A stretch of 64,000 nt of DNA from NCBI RefSeq assembly GCF_019880585.1, contig NZ_JAINVV010000015.1, positions 1-64,000 of the forward strand, written 5' to 3'. The stretch's first letter is position 1, and the number at the start of each line of letters is the position of its first letter. The stretch comes from Sphingomonas colocasiae (GTDB lineage: Bacteria > Pseudomonadota > Alphaproteobacteria > Sphingomonadales > Sphingomonadaceae). Under the pieces are notes generated by a model. The model was not told the DNA's origin. It was given only the letters and a program-made list of their open reading frames with translations, and ran no database searches. Shown here piece by piece: positions 15,506 to 24,508 of the stretch. The translations under genes and the position numbers were made by a program.

Positions 15506-16789
15506 ATGATGACCGAGACGGCGCTGGACGAAACCGAGCGGGCGATCGTGGCGAAAGTCGCGCGGCGGCTGATCCCCTGCCTTGCGGTACTGTATTTCGT
15601 ATCGTTCCTGGATCGCGTGAATGTCGGCTTCGCGGCGCTCACCATGAACCAGGATGTCGGCCTGTCGGCGAGCGCATATGGTTTCGGCGCGGGCATCTTC
15701 TTCCTGGGCTATTTCATCTTCGAAGTGCCGTCGAACCTGATCATGAAGAAGGTCGGCGCGCGGCGCTGGATCGCGCGCATCATGATCAGCTGGGGGCTCG
15801 TCTCCGCCGCGATGGCATTCGTCAGCGGCCCGGTGAGCTTCTGGTGCCTGCGCTTCCTGCTGGGGCTGGCCGAAGCCGGCTTCTTTCCGGGCATGATCCT
15901 CTACCTCACCTATTGGTTTCCCAAGGAGACGCGCGGACGGGTGATGGGCGGCTTCCTGATCGCCATCCCGCTCTCCAGCGCGCTCGGCGCGCCGCTGTCG
16001 ACGATGTTGCTCGAAACCAGCCTGTTCGGGCTGAAGGGCTGGCAGACCATGTTCATCGTCGAAGGGCTGCCGGCGGTGCTGCTCGGCATCGCCGTGCTGT
16101 GCCTGATGCCCGATGGGCCACGCGACGCCAAATTCCTGACGCCCGACGAGCGGGAGCGACTGGCCGCCGTGCTCGAACGCGAAGGCACGCAGGCCACGCA
16201 CGCCTCGCTGCGCGACGGGCTGATGAGCGGCGCGGTCTGGCGTTTCGCGCTGATCTATCTCGGCCTCGTCATCGGGCTGTACGGCTTCGGCTTCTGGGCG
16301 CCGCAAATGGTCAAGTCGCTGGGCACGCTTTCCACCCTGCAGGTCGGGCTGGTCACGATGGGGCCGTTCGCGCTGGGGGCGGTCGCCATGCACATCTGGG
16401 GCCGGCGATCGGACCGGTCGGGCGATCGCAACCTCGCGCTCGCCCTGCCCGCCTTTCTCGGCGCCGCCGGTTTCGCGGCCAGCGCGGCCTCCACCGATCC
16501 GGTACTCACCATGGCCGCCTTCACCGTGGCGGCGATCGGCATCTATGCGTCGCTTCCCGTCTTCTGGACGCTGCCCACCGCGATTCTGACGGGCACCGCA
16601 GCGGCCGGCGGGATCGCGCTGATCAATTCGATCGGCAATCTCGGCGGCTATGTCGGCCCGGTCGCGGTCGGCTGGCTGCGCGATCAGACCGGCAGCTATT
16701 CGGGCGGCATGCTCGCGCTCGGCGCGGGAATGGCCGCCGCCGGCCTGCTGGCGCTGACCGGGCGCCGCGCCGGAGCACGGGGCTCGTAA
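15506..16789 (+). CDS. MFS transporter, anion:cation symporter (ACS) type
   Basis: 427 aa, twelve predicted membrane helices. The N-terminal VARRLIPCLAVLYFVSFLDRVNVGFAAL and the loop YWFPKETRGRVMGGFL are hallmarks of ACS-family permeases for organic anions such as sugar acids, phthalate and hydroxyphenylacetate. Double ATG start (MMTETALDE) behind GGGGGG. No catabolic genes adjoin it, so the substrate cannot be inferred. Confidence 0.88.
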   Translation: MMTETALDETERAIVAKVARRLIPCLAVLYFVSFLDRVNVGFAALTMNQDVGLSASAYGFGAGIFFLGYFIFEVPSNLIMKKVGARRWIARIMISWGLVSAAMAFVSGPVSFWCLRFLLGLAEAGFFPGMILYLTYWFPKETRGRVMGGFLIAIPLSSALGAPLSTMLLETSLFGLKGWQTMFIVEGLPAVLLGIAVLCLMPDGPRDAKFLTPDERERLAAVLEREGTQATHASLRDGLMSGAVWRFALIYLGLVIGLYGFGFWAPQMVKSLGTLSTLQVGLVTMGPFALGAVAMHIWGRRSDRSGDRNLALALPAFLGAAGFAASAASTDPVLTMAAFTVAAIGIYASLPVFWTLPTAILTGTAAAGGIALINSIGNLGGYVGPVAVGWLRDQTGSYSGGMLALGAGMAAAGLLALTGRRAGARGS

Positions 16790-16833
16790 CGCAACCGCAC
16801 CCGCGATAGAGCGTTGGGCGGACAAGCAGCGTC

Positions 16834-17946
16834 ATGGAGACCGATGTGCGGCCCACAAGCAGGAAAACCGCCCCGCCTCCCCCGCCGCGCGGCAGCGCCG
16901 CGATCCGACGGATGACGCGACGCTGGTTCAGCATCCTCGTCATCCTGCTCGCGCTGTGGGTGATGCGCAGCTTCCTGGTCCCGCTCGCCTGGGCGGCCGT
17001 GCTCGCGGTGACGGCATGGCCGCTCCTGACCCGACTGTCGGCGCATGCGCCGAGCGCGGCCTGGCTTGCCCCGCTCGGCTTCACGCTGGGCGTGGGCCTG
17101 ATCCTGATGCTGCCGCTCTCGGTGGTCGCGGTGGAGGCGGCGCGCGACAGCCAGGTCGCGATCGGCTGGATCGGCGACGCGCAGCAGCATGGCATCGCCC
17201 AGCCCGACTGGCTCTCCCGCTTGCCGTTCGGCGACCATCTCGCCGCCTGGTGGCAGCATTATGCCGGCACTCCCCAGGCCGCAGCGGCCCTGCTCGGGCG
17301 GCTGAACACCGGATCGGTGTTCAGCGTGACGGGCACGATCGGCGCGGAGATCGCACATGGCGCGCTGCTGTTCTTCGTAACGCTGATCGCCCTGTTCGCG
17401 ATGCTGCGCCATGGCGAGAAACTGGCCGGCCAGTTCGAGAGGATCGCCGCGACGGCGCTGGGCGAGTTCGGCGCGCGGTTCACCGACAGGCTGGTGTCCG
17501 CGATCCGCGGAACCGTCGCGGGAACCGTACTGATCGCGCTGGGCGAGGGCACGCTGATCGGCATCGGTTACGCCGCCGCCGGGGTGCCGCGCCCCTTCCT
17601 GTTCGCCATCCTCACCATCGCCTTCGCCATGCTGCCGTTCGGCGCGTGGCTGGTCTTCAGCATCGCCACCGCGATATTGCTGATCCAGGGCGCTATCCTG
17701 CCGGCGGTGCTGCTGTTCGGCTTCTCGGTCGCGGTGATGCTGATCGGCGACAATCTCGTCCAGCCGGCGGTGATCGGCAACGCGATCCGCCTGCCCTTCC
17801 TGCTGGCGCTGCTCGGCACCTTCGGCGGGATCGAGAGCTTCGGCCTGGTCGGCCTGTTCCTGGGGCCTGTCATCATGGCGATCCTGCTGCTCGTCTGGCA
17901 CGAGGCGATGGACGGGCATGAGGATCAGGCGGCGCAGGCCCCCTGA
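16834..17946 (+). CDS. AI-2E family (PerM-like) membrane transporter
   Basis: 370 aa inner-membrane protein. Two N-terminal helices (WFSILVILLALWVMRSFLVPL), a central soluble region (about 110-170), and a C-terminal bundle with GIGYAAAGVPRPFLFAILTIAFAMLPFGAW and GDNLVQPAVIGNAIRLPF. GLVGLFLGPVIMAILLLVW is the usual end. The substrate is unknown for most members; the autoinducer name is historical. The 3' end overlaps the convergent Rrf2 gene by 22 bases. Confidence 0.85.
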   Translation: METDVRPTSRKTAPPPPPRGSAAIRRMTRRWFSILVILLALWVMRSFLVPLAWAAVLAVTAWPLLTRLSAHAPSAAWLAPLGFTLGVGLILMLPLSVVAVEAARDSQVAIGWIGDAQQHGIAQPDWLSRLPFGDHLAAWWQHYAGTPQAAAALLGRLNTGSVFSVTGTIGAEIAHGALLFFVTLIALFAMLRHGEKLAGQFERIAATALGEFGARFTDRLVSAIRGTVAGTVLIALGEGTLIGIGYAAAGVPRPFLFAILTIAFAMLPFGAWLVFSIATAILLIQGAILPAVLLFGFSVAVMLIGDNLVQPAVIGNAIRLPFLLALLGTFGGIESFGLVGLFLGPVIMAILLLVWHEAMDGHEDQAAQAP

Positions 17947-18374
17947 TCCAGCGCGCGGAAACGCGTATCGAAATCCGCCGCGATATCGGCGAGCGTCACC
18001 CGGCCCAAGGTCTCCATCAGCAGCATCTCCGCCGCGCGAAAGGCATCGGCCATCGATGCGTTGACCGCCTGTTCGACCAGGCATTCGGGCGCGTCGGTCG
18101 CCGGGCCGATCGCGAAGACGCTCGGTTCGCCCACCGCGCGATGGATATCGAGCATGGTGATGGCGGCAAGCGGACGTTCGAGCGTCCAGCCGCCGCCATG
18201 GCCCTTTTCGGAGCGGACATAGCCCGCGTCGCGCAGGCCGGCCATCGTCCGCCGGACCACGACGGGATTGGTATTCAGCATCTTCGCCACCGCTTCGGAG
18301 GTCACCGGCCCCTCCATCCGATCCATATGGATCAGGACGTGGAGCATCCGCGACAATCGTCCATCCCGCTGCAT
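17925..18374 (-). CDS. Rrf2 family transcriptional regulator
   Basis: 149 aa from ATG at 18374 (MQRDGRLSRMLHVLIHMD). Winged helix with TSEAVAKMLNTNPVVVRRTMAGLRDAGYV followed by GHGGGWTLERPLAAITMLDIHRAV, the standard Rrf2 wing. It lacks the three-cysteine cluster of IscR/NsrR (single cysteines only at ECLVEQ and GACAA), so it is probably not Fe-S based and may sense thiol state. Divergent from the disulfide-reductase-like gene at 18511, a common pairing. Confidence 0.88.
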   Translation of the reverse strand: MQRDGRLSRMLHVLIHMDRMEGPVTSEAVAKMLNTNPVVVRRTMAGLRDAGYVRSEKGHGGGWTLERPLAAITMLDIHRAVGEPSVFAIGPATDAPECLVEQAVNASMADAFRAAEMLLMETLGRVTLADIAADFDTRFRALDQGACAA

Positions 18375-18408
18375 TGGTTTCGACCTCCATCCGATTGACC
18401 ATCTATAC

Positions 18409-18458
18409 ACGCAACTTTCGATGTTGCGAAACCGCAAATGCGATGCAATACGCAACTT
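18409..18458. promoter_or_regulatory. Probable Rrf2 operators between divergent genes
   Basis: CGCAAC (18410-18415), seven bases, GTTGCG (18423-18428) forms a perfect inverted repeat. The half-site context ACGCAACTT recurs as a direct repeat at 18450-18458, 41 bases downstream (about four helical turns). Both lie in the 136-bp divergent space, as expected for a regulator controlling itself and the oxidoreductase. Confidence 0.6.
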
Positions 18459-18510
18459 CATAAGTGTCATGAGTCGCGCCTGATGGCGCCGACTGGAAAT
18501 GGAGGTTTAA

Positions 18511-19419
18511 ATGATCCACGACGTCATCGTCATCGGCGGCAGCTTCGCCGGGCAGTCCGCCGCGATGCAGCTCGCACGCGCACGCCGCGACGTGCTGCTG
18601 ATCGATGCGGGGCTGCCGCGCAATCGCTTCGCGGAGGCCTCTCACGGTTTCTTGGGGCAGGACGGCAAGGCGCCGCACGCGATCGTCCGCGAGGCGACAT
18701 GCCAGTTGCTCGCCTATCCCACCGCGCGCATCGTCCAGGGCGAGGCGCTATCGGCCCAGGCGGACGACCATGGCTTCCAGGTCGCGCTCGCGAACGGAGA
18801 CACCCACCGGGCCCGCCGCCTGATCCTCGCCACCGGGCTGACCGACGAACTGCCGCCGATCCCGGGCATGCGCGAACGCTGGGGCGCGACCGTGCTCCAC
18901 TGCCCCTATTGCCACGGCTATGAGGTGCGAGACCGCCGGCTGGGGATCATCGCCAATCATCCCAAATCCGCGCATCAGGCGGCGCTGATTCCCGATTGGG
19001 GGCCGGCGACCTATTTCGCCCAGGGCGCGTTCGAGCCCGACGAAGACCATCTCGCGCTGCTCGCCGCGCGCGGCGTGACGATCGAGCGCACGCCCGTCGT
19101 GGAACTGCTCGGCGACGCACCTGCGCTCTCGGCCGTGCGCCTGGCCGACGACCGTATCGTTCCGGTCGATGCGGTGTTCACCGCGCCGACGGTCCGCATG
19201 ACCAGCCCGATCGCCGGGCAGCTCGGTTGCGCGTTCGAGGATGGGCCGATGGGCCCCTATATCCGGACCGACCAGATGGGCGCGACCTCGGTTCCGCATA
19301 TCCATGCCGCGGGCGATGCGGCCAGCCCGATGTCCAACGCCACGCTGGCATCGGCATCGGGCGTGATGGCGGGCGTCGGCGCCCATCAGTCGCTGGTGCT
19401 GGCGGCGGGCCGGATCTGA
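18511..19419 (+). CDS. FAD-dependent thioredoxin-reductase-like disulfide oxidoreductase
   Basis: 302 aa. FAD-binding VIVIGGSFAGQSAAMQLARAR at residues 5-25, redox pair C131/C134 in LHCPYCHGYEV, and the C-terminal FAD motif HIHAAGDAASP. The second nucleotide-binding region reads LGIIANHPKSAHQAALI without the GGGDSA motif of true thioredoxin reductases, so it is closer to GliT/HlmI-type dithiol oxidases and related NAD(P)/FAD proteins. Good ribosome site GGAGG. Probably under control of the divergent Rrf2 regulator. Confidence 0.85.
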   Translation: MIHDVIVIGGSFAGQSAAMQLARARRDVLLIDAGLPRNRFAEASHGFLGQDGKAPHAIVREATCQLLAYPTARIVQGEALSAQADDHGFQVALANGDTHRARRLILATGLTDELPPIPGMRERWGATVLHCPYCHGYEVRDRRLGIIANHPKSAHQAALIPDWGPATYFAQGAFEPDEDHLALLAARGVTIERTPVVELLGDAPALSAVRLADDRIVPVDAVFTAPTVRMTSPIAGQLGCAFEDGPMGPYIRTDQMGATSVPHIHAAGDAASPMSNATLASASGVMAGVGAHQSLVLAAGRI

Positions 19420-19443
19420 TCCGGCCGCGCCGTCAGGCGTCGA

Positions 19444-20403
19444 TCACTTCTTCGCCTGTGCCGCCAGGATCTCGTCGACCATGGCGACGAGCTTGTCGCG
19501 GCTCAGCGAATAGGCGGGCTGGCTGGTGTTGAGCTCCAGCGTCCGCTCCATCATCACGTGGATCACCCGGTCGACCGTGGTCTGGTCGGGCGCCGCCATG
19601 TAGTGGATATAGGGCTTGTCCATCGTCAGGAAACGATAGACCTGTTCCGCGACGTCGGTGGGATCCTTGCGCTTGGCCTCGGCCTCCCGCACGCCCGCGA
19701 GGACCTTCTTCTGTTCGTCGTTGAGCGGCTGGTTCAGGTCGTGATGGCCGGTCAATTGCTGGATCACCACCTTTTCGCGCGCGTGCGACTTGAACGAGCC
19801 CGGATCGACGATGCCGGACAGGACACCCGTATCCTTCAGTTCGAGCGCCAGCGTTTCCGCATAGGCCTCCACCGCGAACTTGGTCATGCTGTAGGCGCCG
19901 CCCGAATGGCCGACTGCGAAGCCGGAAAGCGAGCCGATGATCGCGGTGCGCCCCTTGCTCTGCTTGAGCATCGGAATGAAGGCCCGGTTGAGCCGGACCG
20001 GGCCCATCACGTTGATATCATATTGCCATTGCACGTCCTGGTCGGAAACCGTGGCGAGTTCGCCCATCACGGCGACGCCGGCATTGTTGATCACGCCGTA
20101 AAGACCGCGCCCCTGCGCCTCGACGAACTTGGCGGCGGCATCGATATCCGCCTGCTTCGTCACGTCGAGCCGGACGGCAGTGACGTTCGGCATCGCGTTC
20201 AGCGTCTTCAGATCCTCGTCCTTGCGCGCGCCGCCATAGACGTGGAAGCCCCGCGCGGTCAGATATTGGGTGATGGCGAGGCCGATGCCGGAATTCGCGC
20301 CCGTCACCAGCACCGACCGGCGCTTGGCGGCGTCCTGCGCCAGCGCCGCCTGCGAGACGGCCAGCATGGCGAAAGCCGCCAGAAGAAGTTTCAATCGATG
20401 CAT
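19444..20403 (-). CDS. Short-chain dehydrogenase/reductase with Sec-type signal peptide
   Basis: 319 aa. ATG at 20403 follows GGGGAG at seven bases. The first 22 residues (MHRLKLLLAAFAMLAVSQAALA) form a convincing signal peptide with ALA-Q cleavage. The SDR fold follows: TGANSGIG (34-41), NNAG (106-109), catalytic S159, Y171 and K175 (YSMTK), then PGSFKS. Classical SDRs use cytosolic NAD(P)H, so an exported member is unusual. The tail (about 220-319) is longer than in minimal SDRs. Substrate unknown. Confidence 0.82.
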   Translation of the reverse strand: MHRLKLLLAAFAMLAVSQAALAQDAAKRRSVLVTGANSGIGLAITQYLTARGFHVYGGARKDEDLKTLNAMPNVTAVRLDVTKQADIDAAAKFVEAQGRGLYGVINNAGVAVMGELATVSDQDVQWQYDINVMGPVRLNRAFIPMLKQSKGRTAIIGSLSGFAVGHSGGAYSMTKFAVEAYAETLALELKDTGVLSGIVDPGSFKSHAREKVVIQQLTGHHDLNQPLNDEQKKVLAGVREAEAKRKDPTDVAEQVYRFLTMDKPYIHYMAAPDQTTVDRVIHVMMERTLELNTSQPAYSLSRDKLVAMVDEILAAQAKK

Positions 20404-20650
20404 CGCACGCTCCCCTTTTTTCCATGGTCGCCACGTCGGCAAGGCGCCTCGACCGGCATCATATCTCCAATCAGGACATGAACGATCCAGGCGGCCGCGT
20501 GATTTTCCAGGCGTAATGGAGTTTGCCCGGCCAGTAAACCGGGCGATCCGGCACGCCCCCACAGGCCGAATGGCCCCAACAGCAATTGTTTGACGCGAGC
20601 CGTTTCAGGCGTCATGTTTTCCGTCTGGGATAAAATTGGGGAGAGGAAGG

Positions 20651-21571
20651 ATGGACCGTCGTGTCTTTCTGGGATCGCTTGCGTCGATCCCGTTCCTGCC
20701 TTCGGCCGCCCATGCATGGCTGGCCAAGGCACCTGCCGGCAGCGCCCTGCACAGCCGCCCGATCGCCGGGGCCCGCCGCCCCGTGCCGTTGATCGGCATC
20801 GGCACCTCGCGCCGGTACAATGATCCGCAGACCGACGAGCAGATGGCGGCGCTGAGCGCCTCCATCGCGCGCTTCGTCGAACTGGGCGGACAGATGATCG
20901 ATACCGCCCCCGCCTATGGCCGGGCCGAGGATGTCGTCGGCCGGCTCGTCGAGCAACTGGGCGTGCGCGACAAGCTGTTCCTGGCGACCAAGGTGGGCGT
21001 CGATGCGCGCGCCGACGGCGTCGCGCAGATCGAACAATCGTTCAAGAACCTGCGCACCCGCCATATCGACCTGATCGCCGTCCATAATCTGCGCAACCTG
21101 ACCGATCAGCTCGCCATCCTGCGCGACCTGAAGGCCGCGAAACGGATCGGCGCGCTCGGCGTGACGACATCGTCCGACACGCAATATGCCGATCTCGAAG
21201 CGGCCATGCGGCGCGAGCCCATGGATGTGATCCAGATCGACTATGCGCTCGACAATCGCGGTGCCGCCGATCGCATCCTGCCGCTGGCACAGGAAAAGGG
21301 CATGGCGGTGATGATCAACCTGCCGTTCGGACGCGGCCGTCTTTTCCAGGCGACCGAGGGCCGCCCCCTGCCCGACTGGGCGAAGGAGATCGGCGCCGCC
21401 ACCTGGGCGCAGGTCTTCCTCAAATATATCGTGTCGCACCCTTCGCGGCCGATCGCGATCCCCGGCATGGCGCAGGCGCGCTATGTCGACGACAATCTGG
21501 GCGCCGCGCGCGGACCGCTGCCCGATGAAGCCATGCGCCGCCGGATGGAGCATTATATTGGAACACTCTGA
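20651..21571 (+). CDS. Tat-exported aldo/keto reductase
   Basis: 306 aa. ATG at 20651 directly after GAGAGGAAGG. The N-terminus MDRRVFLGSLASIPFLPSAAHAW has a twin-arginine motif (DRRVFL), a hydrophobic stretch and an AHA cleavage site. The barrel carries the AKR tetrad D84/Y89 (MIDTAPAYG), K114 (FLATKVG) and H145 (LIAVHN). Tat export would allow folding with bound NADP(H) in the cytoplasm. Its 3' end overlaps the following transporter gene by 14 bases. Divergent from the exported SDR. Confidence 0.82.
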   Translation: MDRRVFLGSLASIPFLPSAAHAWLAKAPAGSALHSRPIAGARRPVPLIGIGTSRRYNDPQTDEQMAALSASIARFVELGGQMIDTAPAYGRAEDVVGRLVEQLGVRDKLFLATKVGVDARADGVAQIEQSFKNLRTRHIDLIAVHNLRNLTDQLAILRDLKAAKRIGALGVTTSSDTQYADLEAAMRREPMDVIQIDYALDNRGAADRILPLAQEKGMAVMINLPFGRGRLFQATEGRPLPDWAKEIGAATWAQVFLKYIVSHPSRPIAIPGMAQARYVDDNLGAARGPLPDEAMRRRMEHYIGTL

Positions 21572-22865
21572 TGCCCAGGCCCAGCCGGGTCTGCTCGCGC
21601 GGCTGATCGTCGCGCGCCGTGAGGAAGTGCCCGCCGTGATCGGCGGCTTCCTCCTCTTCTTCCTGCTCTTCGCCAGCTATTTCATGCTGCGCCCGGTGCG
21701 CGAGACCTTCGGCATCGCCGGCGGCGTCGACAATCTGCAATGGCTGTTCCTCGGCACCTTCCTCGCCACCCTGGTGGTGGTGCCGCTCTACGGCGCGCTC
21801 GCCGCCCGGTTGCCGCGCCGCTCGCTGCTGCCGGTGACCTATATCGTCTCTGCCCTGGTGATGTTCGGCTTTGCGATCGGCCTGCTGACAGACCCCGAGA
21901 ATGTCTGGGTCGCGCGTGCCTTCTATATCTGGCTGTCGGTGTTCAACCTGTTCGTCATCTCATTGGCCTGGAGCCTGATGGCCGACATCTTCAGCGTGGA
22001 TCAGGGCCGCCGGCTGTTCGGCCAGATCGCAGCGGGCGCCAGCGTCGGCGGCCTGACCGGGCCGCTGCTCAGCACCTTCCTGGTGGCACCGCTCGGCCAT
22101 GCCGGGCTGCTGATGCTCTCCACCGTCCTGCTGCTCGCAACGCTCGCCTGCGCGCGCTACCTGATGAAATGGCAGGAACGTCACGGTGAGCATGACCCGG
22201 CGCGCACCTCCACCGGCACCAGCATGGGCGGCAGCATCTGGGCGGGCATCACGCTGATCCTGCGTTCGCCCTATCTGATCGCGATCTCGATCTTCGTCAT
22301 CCTGTTCACCTCTGTCTCGACCTTCCTCTATTTCGAGCAGGCGCGCGTGGTGGAGGCGACCTTCACCGACAAGGTGCAGCAGACCCAAGTGTTCGGCGCG
22401 ATCGACGTCGCCGTCCAGTCGCTCACCGTGCTTATCCAGATCTTCTTCACCGGGCGGCTCGCGCGCCGGCTGGGCGTGACGGTGCTGCTGACCGCGGTGC
22501 CGGTGACGATGATGTTCGGTTTCGGCCTGCTCGCGCTGGTCGCGACCTTCCCGGTGCTGGCCGCGGTGATGATCGTGCGCCGCGTCGGCGAATATGCGCT
22601 GGTCAAGCCGGGCCGCGAGATGCTGTTCACCGCCGTCGATACCGAGACGAAATACAAGGCGAAGAACGTCATCGATACCTTCGTCTATCGCGGCGGCGAC
22701 GCGATCTCGGCCTGGGCCAACACCGCGATCGTCGCGATCGGATCGACGGGCGCGGCGGCGGTCGCCGGTGCGCTCATTGCGGCGCTCTGGGCATGGCTCG
22801 GCCTTTATATCGGCCGGCGCCATGACGGGGCGACGCGCGGGAAGGCCGCCGGCGCCGACGGCTGA
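21558..22865 (+). CDS. MFS-type transporter related to NTP/NDP exchange carriers
   Basis: 435 aa if it starts at the TTG at 21558, which has GGAG seven bases upstream and overlaps the aldo/keto reductase stop; ATG codons at 21525 and 21483 are alternatives. Twelve helices. EVPAVIGGFLLFFLLFASYFMLRPVRETFG and FNLFVISLAWSLMADIFSVDQGRRLFGQIAAGASVGGLTGP are typical of bacterial ATP/ADP-translocase-like proteins found in free-living species. The substrate is not known in such bacteria. Likely co-expressed with the aldo/keto reductase. Confidence 0.8.
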   Translation: MEHSDAQAQPGLLARLIVARREEVPAVIGGFLLFFLLFASYFMLRPVRETFGIAGGVDNLQWLFLGTFLATLVVVPLYGALAARLPRRSLLPVTYIVSALVMFGFAIGLLTDPENVWVARAFYIWLSVFNLFVISLAWSLMADIFSVDQGRRLFGQIAAGASVGGLTGPLLSTFLVAPLGHAGLLMLSTVLLLATLACARYLMKWQERHGEHDPARTSTGTSMGGSIWAGITLILRSPYLIAISIFVILFTSVSTFLYFEQARVVEATFTDKVQQTQVFGAIDVAVQSLTVLIQIFFTGRLARRLGVTVLLTAVPVTMMFGFGLLALVATFPVLAAVMIVRRVGEYALVKPGREMLFTAVDTETKYKAKNVIDTFVYRGGDAISAWANTAIVAIGSTGAAAVAGALIAALWAWLGLYIGRRHDGATRGKAAGADG

Positions 22866-23007
22866 ATGCGGGATCGTCCAACGACGCCATCGCATTCATT
22901 CGAGTTGATATTCTCCGATCGGACCTGCACTTTCCGGATCGGCTGAATCGGCCGCCCGGGGCGCGCGTCATGCGCCGCCCCGGCAACATCAAGGAATGGG
23001 GCGGACA

Positions 23008-24423
23008 ATGGCAGGATCTGATCGAATGACGACGCGCGCGCTGACGGGGGCGTTCGGCGCTACGATCCTGCTGGCCATGGGCGTTTCGACGCCTGCCATC
23101 GCCCAGGTGCCGCCGGCCCCGCTCACCACCACCGCCGTCCCCTCCGCCCCGATCGCCGACGGCTTCACGCTCGCGCTGGCCGGGGACATCATCTATCTGC
23201 GGCCGATGCTGGCGACGCTGGAACGCCAGGCGCCGGACATCCTGCAGGTGCTGCGCGGCGCGGACGCCACCTTCGGCAATTTCGAGACCACCGCGATCGA
23301 CCTGGCCCGTTTCAAGGGCAGCCCCCAGGCCGAATCCGGCGGCACCTGGCTGTTCGCCGCGCCATCGACGGTCAACGATATCGCCGCGATGGGCTTCGAC
23401 ATATTGAGCCACGCCAACAACCACGCCACCGATTGGGGCGCGGAAGGGCTGGCGGAAACGCTCGACCATCTCGACGCCAACAAGCTGGTTCATGCCGGCA
23501 CCGGCGCGACGATGACCGCCGCGCGCGCGCCGCGCTATCTGGATACCGCGCATGGCCGGATCGGGCTGGTCGCCGCCGCCACCAGCTTCACGCCGATGTC
23601 GCGCGCCGCCGATCCGCAGGGTGAGGTGCCGGGGCGGCCGGGCGTCAACGCCATCCGCTCGATCCGCGCCGGCGTGGTCTCCCCGGAAAATCTGCGCATG
23701 CTCGCGGGCATCGCGGGCAGCGATCCCGCCAAGCCGGTGACGCTGATGGGCAATCGCTATATCGGGCGCGAGGGTGCGCCCGCGAAGCTCAGCTACAGCT
23801 ACGAGATCAACGAGAAGGACCAGCAGGCCAACATGACGTCGGTGCGCCAGGCGCATCAGAACGGCAATCTCGCCATCTTCTCGCTCCATCATCACGAACC
23901 CGGCAACGACAGCGAGGAGCCCGCCGATTTCGCGCAGCCCATGGCGCACAAGATGGTCGACAGCGGCGCGGACGTCGTCGTCGGCCACGGCCCGCACCAG
24001 CTGCGCGGGATCGAGATCTACAAGGGCAAGGTGATCTTCTATTCGCTGGGCAACTTCGCGATGATGAACAATTCGCTCGACCAGTTGCCCGCCGACGTGT
24101 TCGACCAGTTCAGCGTGGATCCCGGCAGCACCACGGTTCCCGAACTGCTCCAGTCGCGCAACACGCGCAGCTTTTCCGATCCGCGCTTCTACGAGGCGGT
24201 GGTGGCGAAGATCACCTATGCCGGCGGCAAGGCCAGCGAAGTCCGGCTCCATCCGATCGAGCTGGGCGTCGAACTGACCGGCGCCGCGCGCGGCGTGCCC
24301 AGAACCGCCAGCAGGAAGATCGGACAGCGCATCCTGGAACGGCTGCAGCGGCTGTCCGCCGTCTATGGCACGAAGATGGCGATCGAGAACGGCGTGGGCA
24401 TCATCCGGCTGCCGGCAAGCTGA
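23008..24423 (+). CDS. Exported CapA-family (poly-gamma-glutamate synthesis type) metallophosphatase-like protein
   Basis: 471 aa. Signal peptide ending AIA-Q at about residue 32, so periplasmic. CapA/PGA_cap metal-site motifs are present: LAGDII (D60), GNFETT (N91, E93), HANNH (H135 to H139), HHHEP and GHGPHQLRGIE. SLGNFAMMNN completes the family pattern. CapA proteins act in poly-gamma-glutamate production or release, but no capB/capC homologue is nearby, so that role is not assured. ATG at 22996 is an alternative start. Confidence 0.82.
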   Translation: MAGSDRMTTRALTGAFGATILLAMGVSTPAIAQVPPAPLTTTAVPSAPIADGFTLALAGDIIYLRPMLATLERQAPDILQVLRGADATFGNFETTAIDLARFKGSPQAESGGTWLFAAPSTVNDIAAMGFDILSHANNHATDWGAEGLAETLDHLDANKLVHAGTGATMTAARAPRYLDTAHGRIGLVAAATSFTPMSRAADPQGEVPGRPGVNAIRSIRAGVVSPENLRMLAGIAGSDPAKPVTLMGNRYIGREGAPAKLSYSYEINEKDQQANMTSVRQAHQNGNLAIFSLHHHEPGNDSEEPADFAQPMAHKMVDSGADVVVGHGPHQLRGIEIYKGKVIFYSLGNFAMMNNSLDQLPADVFDQFSVDPGSTTVPELLQSRNTRSFSDPRFYEAVVAKITYAGGKASEVRLHPIELGVELTGAARGVPRTASRKIGQRILERLQRLSAVYGTKMAIENGVGIIRLPAS

Positions 24424-24508
24424 TCCGCAATCGCGGCACGGAACCGGCCGGGATGCTCCGTCACGGGCACGGCGCAAAAATTCGGCATCATCCGGTGTGG
24501 GTTGCGGG

